Source: Plumapathes pennacea (Eukaryota > Cnidaria > Anthozoa > Antipatharia > Myriopathidae). From it: a stretch of 64,000 nt of DNA. The stretch is taken from contig OZ038467.1 of the NCBI GenBank assembly GCA_964036295.1, positions 12,983,670 to 13,047,669 of the forward strand, in the 5' to 3' direction. The notes beneath the pieces were generated by a model, which saw only the letters and a program-made list of their open reading frames with translations, had not been told where the DNA came from and searched no databases. Shown piece after piece: positions 14,601 through 24,064 of the stretch (its first letter is position 1; each line of letters begins with the position of its first letter). A program made the position numbers and the translations under genes.

Positions 14601-17600
14601 ATAATACCACATAAAATATTATATACCTGCTTATGATTCAAACATTTCTAGGAAGCCAACACTCTGCCAGGCTCCTTGTGGATAGCAGCTTAATTGTTGG
14701 TAAGTAATAACACATTGAGGAAGATACCACTATGTGCTGTAACTGACCACAATTACAGCCGCGCAGTGTTCCATGGTTCAGTTGAAGATGTTTTTATGTC
14801 TTGAGTATTTATGGTGAAATATACATGTAACTAAAATATAAGCTACAGAGCACATCTGAAGACTGTATTCATTAGCGTTTACCAATCAAATCACTTGTAG
14901 AGTACTATCTACCTACTGATGATTCATCAGCATCTACCAATAATACCACATAAAATATTATCTACCTATCTTATGATTCAAACATTTCTAGGAAGCCAAC
15001 ACTCTGCCAGGCTCCTTGTGGATAGCAGCTTAATTGTTGGTAAGTAATAACACATTGAGGAAGATACCACTATGTGCTGTAACTGACCACAATTACAGTC
15101 GCACAGTGTTCCATGGATCAGTTGAAGATGTTTTTGTCTTGAGTATTTATGGTGAAAAATACATGTAACTAAAATATAAGCTACAGAGCACATCTGAAGA
15201 CTGTATTCATCAGTGTTTACCAAATCACTTGTAGAGTACTATCTACCTACTGATGATTCATCAGCATCTACCAATAATACCACATAAAATATTATATACC
15301 TGCTTATGATTCAAACATTTCTAGGAAGCCAACACTCTGCCAGGCTTTTTGTGGATTGCAGCTTAATTGTTGGTAAGTAATAACACATTGAGGAAGATAC
15401 CACTATGTGCTGTAACTGACCACAATTACAGTCGCACAGTGTTCCATGGATCAGTTGAAGATGTTTTTATGCTTTGAGTATTTATGGTGAAAAATACATG
15501 TAACTAAAATATAAGCTACAGAGGGCATCTGAAGACTGTATTCATCAGCGTTTACCAATCAAATCACTCATAGAGTACTATCTACCTACTGATGATTCAT
15601 CAGCATCTACCAATAATACCACATAAAATATTATACCTGCTTATGATTCAAACATTTCTAGGAAGTATATTATATGTTGACGTGATACACGATGTATTTT
15701 ACTTGACTAATTATTTTATAAAAGAAATATATGTGTTCCCGTGAAATATAGCCTCATCTAAACACTTGGGAAGTTGGGAGAACACTCAAGTAGCGCCGGA
15801 AACCACTCGGCGGCCTCATGGTTTCCTTACGCTACTCTCATGTTCTCCCAACTTCCTGCATGTTTAGATGAGGCTATATTACATGGGAACATGTTACATA
15901 TTATTTTCTTAAATATATGATATAAAAAAAGATATACCAACATTCTTCCAGTCTCCTTGTGGATAGCAGCTTAATTGTTGGTTAGTAATAACACATTGAG
16001 GAAGATACCACTATGTGCTGTAACTGACCACAATTACAGTCACGCAGTGTTCCATGGATCAGTTCAAGATGTTTTTATGTCTTGAGTATTTATGGTGAAA
16101 AATACATGTAACTAAAATATAAGCTACAGAGCACATCTGAAGACTGTACTCATCAGCGTTTACCAATAAAATCACTTGTAGAGTACTATCTATCTACTGA
16201 TTATTCATCAGCATCTACCAATAATACCACATAAAATATTATATACCTGCTTATGATTCAAACATTTCTAGGAAGCCAACACTCTGCCAGGCTTTTTGTG
16301 GATTGCAACTTAATTGTTGGTAAGTAATAATACATTGAGGAAGATACCACTATGTGCTGTAACTGACCACAATTAGAGCTGCACAGTGTTCCATGGTTCA
16401 GTTCAAGATGTTTTTATGTTTTGAGTATTTATGGTGAAAAATACATGTAACTAAAATATAAGCTACAGAGGGCATCTGAAGACTGTACTCATCAGCGTTT
16501 ACCAGTCAAATCACTTGTAGAGTACTATCTACCTACTGATGATTCATCAGCATCTACCAATAATACCACAAAATATTATCTACCTGCTTATGATTCAAAC
16601 ATTTTTAGGAAGTATATTACATGCTGACGCGATACACAATGTATTTTACTTGACTAATTATTTTATAAAAGAAATATATAATGTGTTCCCGTGTAATATA
16701 GCCTCATCTAAACACTTGGGAAGTTGGGAGAACATGAGAGTAGTGCCGGAAATCAGTCAGTGGCCTCGTGGCTTCCTTGCACTACTCTCATGTTCTCCCA
16801 ACTTCCCGCATGTTTAGATGGGGCTATATTACATGGGAACATGTTACATATTTCTTAAATATATGATGTAAAAAAAGATATACCAACATTCCTCCAGGCT
16901 CCTTGTGGATAGCAGCTTAATTGTTGGTTAGTAATAACACATTGAGGAAGATACCACTATGTGCTGTAACTAACCACAATTACAGTTGCACAGCGCCTCA
17001 GTGGTGGACTTGAATTGCTAAAATGCAGTTGCTAACGATTCCTTACTGTATCCTAAATTTTATCTATGAATCCCCACAAAATATCCACACGTAGCAACAG
17101 ATTTAGAGCAAAAACAGTATCAACAGTCTAAAAACATATTTGACAAGGACACAAACATTCTGACAGTCTCCCCATGAAATGTAACTAATAATTCTGGGTT
17201 AAGTAATAATACATTGAGGGAGATAAAGAAAATCACAATCAGCACATAACCTAAGCTTACACATACTGTACACTATATGCAGTATGGGAAACTTACCCAC
17301 ATGAAAGCTTCAACCCTAACTTTACTCATTATTCTCCACAAATTTACAGTTGAGGTGTGACCATCATCAGGGCAAATAATACTATAAAATAAAGTAAGTA
17401 CAAAAAGTTAGTGGTAGCACACATTCAAAATAATACAATCATTTATTTTGATCTAGGGTGTACAGGGCTTTTATATCATGCCCACCCAGCCTAGTTTTGA
17501 TCTTAAACTTTAATTGGTTGTTAAAATACAAAATCAAACAAATTCTTACTCATCAGGGTATGGTGGGGCAGGAAAGTCCAGAGTTTTACATTCCCAAGCT

Positions 17601-19302
17601 GCCAGAGTCACAGAAGCAATGTGTGGACCCTAAAAATAACAATGTAGATACAGTGCATAACTACTAGCAAAAGGAAACTTGTAGTTTGTAAAGAAAGTTA
17701 TTTGATGGTGAGCAGGGACAAGAATAAATGGATCTTGGACAATCACAGAAAAAATATTGTGGACCTGGAATCAAATGATAATGCAGAATAACTAGTGAAA
17801 AGCTCTCAACTGGTAGTTTAGACGACCTTCTTATATTTGCATAAAAAAGTTAAAATTAAAAAAAGGAAAATTAAATAAAAGTAGAGGATAAATAACGCTA
17901 ATGACAGCTCATTTCAAAGTTGTCTACAGCATTTGTTTACAAGTCATGAAAACATGAACAACAGCGTTAAATCTTTTTCCACAGGGCAAGAATTTATAGC
18001 ACTTACCAAGTATAACAAAAATGTATGTAGTCCTGTGCCAAGGCCAACAGACGACAGAACCCCAAGGCCCACCCAATATGCCCACCATAACAACACTGAC
18101 TTGACCTGGCTGACTGCCTAGAAACCAACACAAAATTAAATTATCAAACACTACCATTTACAACAAGGAACATTTGAGAAGGGGATATTCCTTGTAATTT
18201 GGGTATGAATGTGCCGCACAGCTCTCAAAACCAACCCTTACCCTATTTGATACCATTTGCCCTAATACCCTACTTCAGACCTGTATCTCAACTTTTGCAT
18301 CCTATTTTAGCCTCAAAAAAACCAAGACAAACAAAATCTAATACTGGGTAAATACCCAAATGACACTGTTGGTATTTGTAAGAAAAAAGTGTGGAGTGGT
18401 TGGACTTACTTGTTGATGGCCTCCATCAATGTTGTAAACCAATAAAAGTAAAATAGTAGTCAGGACTAAACAGGACACAGTCTTCTTGTGTTTCAGAACT
18501 CTACAGGGATAAATATTACAGTGCCAATCAGGAAGGCTGAGCAAAACACTTTCAACCAACCAGAAGCCAAAATAATACATGTAGGCCAATACACCACTTT
18601 CTCAAGCTTGTGCACGCATCCGAACTTGATGGGCCACAACCTTCGATATGAGAATTGTCTCAAGATATCTGCCCGTACATCGAGGCCAAACAAAGTCCAC
18701 CGTGAAAGAAAGCTAAAAGTTGAATTTAAAAGTCTTGGCCCATGAAGCTTGGATGCAGGTGCAACCTTGAGAAAATGGCCTATTCCTACCAGTTTTTTGC
18801 CTCTGCTTTAAAACAAGGCATGGTACAAAACCTTTCTTATGAAAAGGAGTTTGATTTGAATGAAGTGAACATGTCATTACTGTAAAGCTAATGGTTTCGT
18901 ACAGGGCTTAGTTTTGAAATCTCGGAAAAAGGCTTAATTTGCAATAATATTAGTTTTTCTTTCAAAGAGAGACCAATCAGAATTTTGCTACTTGGATTCT
19001 TGTGTAAGCAGATTAATTACAACCAATCCAAAACATAGCAAATGCAAAACCACAGCAGTCTCACAATACTATTTCTATCAACAATCATCCTGAATCAAAT
19101 GCACTCTTACAGTACCTTTCCTTGTAGTCTTGTAGCAATATTATACTCTCTAAGAAAAAATATGTAAGGGTCATAACTGGTCTTCTCCATAGTACAATCC
19201 CATGTCGCTTTTGTTGATCCATTTTCCGCTGTCTTCTCAATTCTTCTTCTTCAGTACTATTATTTGTAGACCCATTTCTCTCACAATTTGCTTTACTGTC
19301 AC
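9292..19302 (-). CDS. VMP1: Vacuole membrane protein 1, core exons
   Basis: Eleven exons join in frame: 19116-19302, 18410-18500, 18007-18117, 17550-17629, 17297-17381, 11387-11438, 10780-10943, 10321-10437, 9953-10014, 9629-9734 and 9292-9447. They encode about 403 residues (human VMP1 406). Diagnostic stretches are [78 protein letters not shown] with [15 protein letters not shown], and INSIMAQ-like [14 protein letters not shown] near the end. VMP1 is a multi-pass ER protein with a VTT/SNARE-associated domain that scrambles phospholipids and is needed for autophagosome formation. The first exon here starts in phase 1, so it needs an upstream exon; see the SAP exons at 19963-20972. The intron between 11438 and 17297 is a 5.8 kb repeat field. 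Confidence 0.95.
10103..10340 (-). repeat. Minisatellite made from a VMP1 exon end and its donor
   Basis: Three units of about 72 bp run up to and into the VMP1 exon at 10321-10437. Each contains ATGCATCTTAAT, which in the exon encodes the residues IKMH just before the splice donor. The two outer units keep the exon-like stretch but have different bases where the donor GT lies. Confidence 0.8.
10713..10743. repeat. Poly-A run
   Basis: About 30 adenines in the VMP1 intron, some 36 bases beyond the donor of the exon at 10780-10943. Confidence 0.9.
11503..11602. repeat. AATT and AAT microsatellite
   Basis: A run of AATT units passes into a pure AAT trinucleotide array in the large VMP1 intron. 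Confidence 0.95.
11936..12180. mobile_element. Family B inverted-repeat element
   Basis: It starts GAGGATATTACACGGCGGCG and has an internal complementary arm ending GCCGCCGTGTAAT, followed by a tail containing ATATCCTCATTAGTGAGGATAT. Copies at 43836-44141 (opposite orientation) and 52182-52520 have the same order. There is no coding capacity. Confidence 0.7.
12520..12735. mobile_element. Family A element
   Basis: Same ends as the element at 3514 (TTAACCCTTTGACTCC at the left, GAGTAAAAGAGTTAA at the right), with TTAA at both edges, in the large VMP1 intron. Confidence 0.65.
13490..13760. repeat. Inserted unknown repeat inside the satellite
   Basis: The satellite unit is broken by CATACATACATACATAAACT and about 250 bp of A-rich DNA with AATAAT runs. 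This looks like the tail of a retrotransposed element, but no coding part remains. Confidence 0.35.
14019..14452. mobile_element. Large fold-back element
   Basis: The outer ends read AAAGGAAACTCCAGGTGTTG and its complement CACCCGGGGTTTCCTTT. The arms (about 200 bp each) stay complementary inward, through GCCATCTTGGATTTTGTGAC on one side and GTCACAAAATCCAAGATGG on the other, to a centre near 14225-14240. It has no coding capacity and is inserted in the satellite array. Confidence 0.8.
15666..15936. mobile_element. Family C hairpin element, copy 1
   Basis: A central palindrome pairs GCCTCATCTAAACACTTGGG with the arm ending CATGTTTAGATGAGGC; the loop contains CGGCGGCCTCATGG. It sits in a satellite unit directly after TTTCTAGGAAG. 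Confidence 0.75.
16613..16882. mobile_element. Family C hairpin element, copy 2
   Basis: It is nearly the same as copy 1 and lies at exactly the same point of another satellite unit (after TTTTTAGGAAG). The two therefore probably came from one insertion that was duplicated with the array. Confidence 0.75.
18180..18340. repeat. Dispersed repeat in a VMP1 intron
   Basis: Phrases such as GGGATATTCC, CAACCCTTACCCTATTTGA and TACCCTACTTCAGACC resemble the block at 1170-1605. It is noncoding and old. Confidence 0.4.
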
Positions 19303-19683
19303 CTAACAGGATATAAACACTGACATTTGGTCCGTGAAATATATTCCAGGGTGTGATTGTAGTGTAGGTATTATTTTTCTCATTTCAAAACAGTAAGAAA
19401 TATATGGTACATAATGCTGGTACTTTGCACAGGGAGAGGGATTGACGAAAAATTAATCTGAATATACACCACTCACTATTCATGTGATGTCAGTGCGACA
19501 TTTTATTTTCTGTTATTTTCACACAAATTTGAATTGGTCCAAATACGTAGAAGTTTACACATGTGTGTATGCACTGCACATGCATGTATATGCAAGTACA
19601 GACATGTACACAAAAAGTAGCACTGAGCACCCATTTATTATTTCTGATTATCTTGTGCCAAACTTGGCCTTACATCAACACCT

Positions 19684-19926
19684 GTGCCCAGTTCTTTGAA
19701 GCTTGATTAAGCTAATCCAGAATTAACCAATTTTTTTCCTTCGTCTTGTTGGCCAACAAACTGCAAGTTTTTGTTCAAAGATCAACTAAAATTCTTCTTT
19801 TAACTCAAAACTTATCATTTACGCTGAGTTATGAGCAAAACCTTCCTGTTTTTCAGGCTTAAAAATAACAAAATGTTTGCTGATAATCCGGGATTAGCCT
19901 AATCGACCTTTGAACAACCAGGCCCA
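19684..19926. mobile_element. Family D inverted-repeat element
   Basis: The ends are inverted repeats: left GCCCAGTTCTTTGAAGCTTG then GATTAAGCTAATCC, right GGGATTAGCCTAATC then TTTGAACAACCAGGCCC. It is about 243 bp and noncoding. Relatives lie at 36711-36952, 53430-53622, 55778-55925 and 57340-57597. Confidence 0.7.
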
Positions 19927-19962
19927 GCACTTCTGATCAATGTCCTAATGGGTAAAATGTAC

Positions 19963-20972
19963 CTTGTTGATTGTTTGAAAGTTCTTAAATAGATCATTAC
20001 AGCCTGCACACACCCCTCTTTCATAATCTCTTTTCTCACATTTTTGAGCCTCTGGTTTACCTTGTTTCATCCTTTCCTTGAGCATTGGACTTGGTTCATT
20101 CAAATTAACTACTTTGTTCCTGAGAAATGAAGGAACATTTATAAATACAAACACCACTTTGATATCTCTGACACACACACACAAAATACCTTCCACCTTC
20201 TTCCCTTATGCACTGAAAGACTTGAATTGTACAAACGTGTACTTTCATATGATACCATACGCGTATCAACTACATATACTGTCACACGGTATTATTTACG
20301 AGAACATTGCACACATATTGTACCGCTAGATTTCAAATTCTTCCAAGCAAAATAAAGGATAAACCTCGAAGGAATACATATAGGCTTTTACGACCTTCTA
20401 TATGCTGTGTAAACAACTGCTATAAAATGGACTGTTCATATGTACAAAATCAAGGTCTTTTGTCCCGGAAAACCTCGATCTTTACAGAGCTGTAAAAATG
20501 TATTGATTTCGTTTAGCCAATCCAGAGAAACGCCAAACAAATGCATCGAATTAAAATTCATTAACCAAACGAAGATTTGGATAATTACAGACAGCTTAAG
20601 CTTTATCACAGAGTGGGATCCTTAACAGATACAGCCCTACCTTGATAATGAATCCGAATTCAGCATCTTGGATTTTTCTGAATCGCGATCGGACTGAACG
20701 AGACGGTCGACCTGCAAAACCGAAAACGAAAACGAAACGTGTCACAAGCACACACGTTAAGCCAATTTGAATTCCTTACAAAGTAGAGAAGCTTTTTGTA
20801 TTACCAGATCTGCTTTAAGTCCGCCAGCATGAAGACCACGCGCTTTCAACTCTTTCCGCAATTTCACAACCGTCCACGCCGAGAAATTCAATATGTCGAT
20901 CTCGTGCGACTCGGAAGTTTCCGATCGATTCTGTTCGTGTAGTCGTGCACTCCGCCGAGTGCCCTCGGCCAT
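19963..20972 (-). CDS. SAP-domain exons upstream of VMP1
   Basis: Three exons join in frame: 20805-20972 (starts MAEGTRRSARLHEQ), 20641-20711 and 19963-20119. Exons 1 and 2 together spell a SAP motif: LKARGLHAGGLKADL joins VDRLVQSD across the intron. SAP motifs usually bind DNA or occur in chromatin and RNA-processing proteins. Exon 3 is charged and has CAGC. Two outcomes fit. Reading through exon 3 gives a stop after VHFTH and a 137-residue protein. Use of a weaker donor in exon 3 (exon 20001-20119, GGCT|GTAATG) gives the phase needed by the first VMP1 core exon and a fusion of 522 residues. The stronger donor at 19962 (AAG|GTACAT) fits neither without another exon. SAP domains are not known to me in VMP1, so a separate gene or an alternative leader is possible. 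Confidence 0.6.
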
Positions 20973-21640
20973 GGTTACCCCTGAGCAGTCAATCAGTATC
21001 GCAAATATGATAAAGTCCAACAAAGGCCTGTATCAACGGCATGAACACTTCGTGTCGTGGCGTCGGTGGGTGGAGGAAGGAAACCGCTGAATCCAAAAAT
21101 GGCGGGCACAACTAACAAAGCCCGACCCAGGTTCCCTCGTCTGCAGAGCGGAGCGCACGTGTTGGTTTGTTTCCGTTTTGCGTTTGTAGGTTTAATTCGG
21201 ACCGATATGTTTGCGTGGTACTTTACGATGGGGAAGACTGGAAGGAAGTGGTTCTGCCCACACTAGTCAGACACGCGCGCACAACCAACACACGGCACAT
21301 CAATAACACATGCACACTCAAACAGACACACACTGTATACAGGCGCGCATATAAACAGGGACACACTCCCAACACGCACACATAAACTATGAATGCGCAC
21401 AACCAGCAAATAAACGCACACTGACTACAAAAAGGCACACATGTTTACTCGAGCAAAACGCTGAATACATAACCACACTAAGAGGACAGCGAGACAGAGA
21501 GAACGAGACAGTGTGAAAGAGAAATTAACAGAGTAGGACAGTGTAAAAGAGACAATCAGGAACAGACAGAGCAAGACAATACAGGCATTTGTGAACAAGA
21601 CACCCTCAAACAAAGAGTGCAGCATAAAGGCCTGACTAGA
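20973..21640. other. Spacer with CA-rich DNA
   Basis: This holds the likely promoter of the SAP/VMP1 transcript, with an AAATGGCGG motif near 21097 that resembles a YY1 site. It is followed by loosely repeated ACACAC-rich DNA (about 21265-21425) and GACAGAGA-rich DNA (about 21485-21590). No gene is seen. Confidence 0.4.
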
Positions 21641-21648
21641 AATCTATT

Positions 21649-21654
21649 TTTATT
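21649..21654 (-). terminator. Possible polyadenylation signal of ANKUB1
   Basis: AATAAA on the minus strand about 220 bases after the ANKUB1 stop codon. Confidence 0.45.
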
Positions 21655-21874
21655 TCAAATGCCATTGATGATCTGGAATAAAGCGATGTTTTCCACTGTC
21701 ACATTTGTTTTGCGTTCCGTAGAACTCACTTGTTCACAAATCAAACTATCCTCTATGTGCTTTTCAGTTGGCTGCAACTGAGATAACAGAAGTTAAAGAA
21801 ATCTGCTTTGCAGAGAAATGCATGTGCTATTTGAACGAAAACCTCGTGTATCATTTTGAAAAACTGAAGTTGTC

Positions 21875-24064
21875 TCACGACCGCTGTCCTTGTCGCTCTC
21901 CCCCAAATTTTAAAAGTTCTCGCTTGAACGTGTTCCTGTTGAAATCCATGGCCATCTGCACTTGCTGCAGCCATCTCTTCTTGTTGAATGTCATGGCGAC
22001 GTCTAAACTCGACCGGGCCCATTCCTTCGTGTCTCTGCCAGTGATCATCCGGTACAGCGACGCAGACTGCAGGCTCAAGTCTTCGCTGGTAGCTCGCTTG
22101 TGGTCACTCAAGCGCCGCGTCGAGCAACGGTCGGCTGATTGTGTTCGGCGAACTCGGCCAGACTTCGTGTCTTCGTCGCTCTTCCGTGAAGCGTCTTCCT
22201 TGAAAATTCGAGGTTCTGTATGAACTGCCACTAAGGACGATCTTCGCAAAGGCGGGATTTTGGCGATTCTGAGTTCTGACGGTTCGTTGTTCGCTCGGGT
22301 TTTTTCGCCGCCGTTGGGCAAAACCGATTGCGTGACGAAAAGCACATCGTTCTCATCTTTGACGTTATTGTCTAATTGTGAACCTCTCGATACATTGCCA
22401 CTTGAAATCTGTTGTAAATCCGAGCAAACCAGGCAGTTATGGTTTGAAATTTGGGGCATACCTTCTCGCTGATCCAAGCTGTTGTGGTTCTCCTGTTCTG
22501 CCTGGATGATTTTTGCAGCCTCAGTTGATGAAAGATCTTTCCATCTGTACGCACCGCGTGGTTGCCGGGCCTTATTAGCCCTTTTCTGGTTGCTTTTAAT
22601 TTGCATTTGTGTTTTATTTATATTCCAATTTTCTATGAGCGGAACTTCCCTATGGAAACGAGAATCGCGAACAGCTGGAAAAACGTAATTGACACTTCCA
22701 ACGTCTTCCGGTTTCTCTTCTCCACTTCCCTGTGAATTGCCATTCTTCACACTTTCTTCGGTAATAAAAGTGTTCTCGATCGCGTTAATTTCGTCACCGA
22801 TCTCTCCGTGCTCGTTAAGCATTTCCACACTGCTTGCTCGTTCTGTGAAATCTCGTGTTGACTTCACAATCCTGTTGCCATGACTCGAGTCACCTGTTGG
22901 CACCTTAAACTTGACACTTTTCGCCGCCAAGGCAGGCGACGAATTCATTTTCGCCCCTCCAGTTTGCTGATTCTCGCCAAATCCATTTATTTGAACTTTC
23001 TGGCCTACAACGGCGTTCCGATAAGTTCGTTTTACCATAGCGAGCAGTATCGGATTAGGCGAATGCTTGTGAAAAATGGATGCACGGTCTTTGGCTCTCT
23101 CGTGCCACTTACGTACACGCGAATAGATACCTAAAGTCAGACCACCCATGCTTCGCGAACGAAACTGTTCCGCTATCAGAAGTTTGAAACATTCAGCTTG
23201 CTTGTACCTGCGTGCGAGATTGCAAGGGGTCAGGCCGTTCTTATCTTTCACGAGAATGCAGGCGAAGTTGTGGTGAAGAAACTGCCGAAGACAAAGCAAG
23301 TTGCCATGCTGTGCGGCTTCATGAACGGGAGTTTTAAAATAATCCGGGTGGACATCATCATTACACCATTCGCGGACAGGGTGTTCTCCAACAGGTTCGT
23401 CTGACCGCGCGCCTGACTTGAGTAACTGCGCAGCAAGTTGATGGTAGCCAAAATGCGCCGCTATAAAGAGCGCAACCCGTAACTGGTACTTAGCAACGAG
23501 AGGGTCTTCATTAAAGTGAACCATGTGTTTAAGAGTTGGAGTCAGTTGGCCGGCTGTGGCCGCTTGTAAGAACTGTCCCCAGCCATTCCAAGTTTCTAGG
23601 CGTACTGTGTCACCAATGGTAACACCGTAATCCTTGAGTTGGTGACAGTCGTACATTTCCTTTCCATCCACGGTGACGAGGCGAAAAACGCTGACATGAA
23701 GTCCGGTGGCGGTGGTTATCATCGTTTTCAGATCAGCGACCTTCGTCTCCCAGACATCAAAAGGCTCTGTGAACCGCTTTGTGTTACCAGAGTAAACACA
23801 GAAGACTTCAAGATACGATTTGATGTGTTCTTGTAGTTCACACCGCAATGTTGCGCCGGGAGGAATACTTATATCTGAAAATACCCAGGAATCGTCCAAA
23901 CTTGATCCGGCGTAATTCAGAGACATCAACATGCCACCTTCATCGCTTGGCACGGCATCTAAGTCAAACTTTCGCCTTAAAATGGTCTTCATTTCTCCCA
24001 CCGTTTGATCGTTCGTGACGTCAAAAACGTACCTTTCGCCCTTAAAAATCGTGAAAACCCGCAT
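21875..24064 (-). CDS. ANKUB1: Ankyrin repeat and ubiquitin domain protein 1
   Basis: A single uninterrupted frame of 729 residues. Residues 1-78 form a ubiquitin-like fold (MRVFTIFKGERYVFDV, then LMSLNYAGSSLDDSW). Residues 84-160 form a second one (EVFCVYSGNTKRF to DTVRLETWNGW), with the family signature EMYDCHQLKDY. Residues 190-300 carry ankyrin-like repeats (YQLRVALFIAAHFGYHQLAA, TPVHEAAQHGNLLCLRQFL, NGLTPCNLARRYKQ). The middle is charged and probably disordered; a conserved tail has FNKKRWLQQVQMA near residue 700. Order and motifs match vertebrate ANKUB1, which is shorter (about 540) and has introns. Its job is not established; ubiquitin-like plus ankyrin suggests an adaptor. The ATG at 24064 begins the first ubiquitin-like strand directly, so the start is firm. 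Confidence 0.93.
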   Translation of the reverse strand: MRVFTIFKGERYVFDVTNDQTVGEMKTILRRKFDLDAVPSDEGGMLMSLNYAGSSLDDSWVFSDISIPPGATLRCELQEHIKSYLEVFCVYSGNTKRFTEPFDVWETKVADLKTMITTATGLHVSVFRLVTVDGKEMYDCHQLKDYGVTIGDTVRLETWNGWGQFLQAATAGQLTPTLKHMVHFNEDPLVAKYQLRVALFIAAHFGYHQLAAQLLKSGARSDEPVGEHPVREWCNDDVHPDYFKTPVHEAAQHGNLLCLRQFLHHNFACILVKDKNGLTPCNLARRYKQAECFKLLIAEQFRSRSMGGLTLGIYSRVRKWHERAKDRASIFHKHSPNPILLAMVKRTYRNAVVGQKVQINGFGENQQTGGAKMNSSPALAAKSVKFKVPTGDSSHGNRIVKSTRDFTERASSVEMLNEHGEIGDEINAIENTFITEESVKNGNSQGSGEEKPEDVGSVNYVFPAVRDSRFHREVPLIENWNINKTQMQIKSNQKRANKARQPRGAYRWKDLSSTEAAKIIQAEQENHNSLDQREGMPQISNHNCLVCSDLQQISSGNVSRGSQLDNNVKDENDVLFVTQSVLPNGGEKTRANNEPSELRIAKIPPLRRSSLVAVHTEPRIFKEDASRKSDEDTKSGRVRRTQSADRCSTRRLSDHKRATSEDLSLQSASLYRMITGRDTKEWARSSLDVAMTFNKKRWLQQVQMAMDFNRNTFKRELLKFGGERQGQRS

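Larger units (their letters stand above)
12780..17240. repeat. Satellite of about 340 bp in the large VMP1 intron
   Basis: Units begin near the phrase GATTCATCAGCATCTACC, which recurs at about 13083, 14582, 14921, 15255, 15594, 16200 and 16541. Spacings of 334-341 bp give the period; the 606 bp step is explained by an inserted family C element. Units contain TTGTTGGTAAGTAATAAC and CATTGAGGAAGATACCAC. The edges (12780-13080 and 17020-17240) are partial and diverged. Units are very alike, so the array has been made uniform or is recent. Confidence 0.9.

Noticed and set aside
12780-17240. Evenly spaced repeats considered as a CRISPR-like array
   Set aside because: Units are 340 bp, contiguous and without unique spacers, in an animal intron; this is a satellite.
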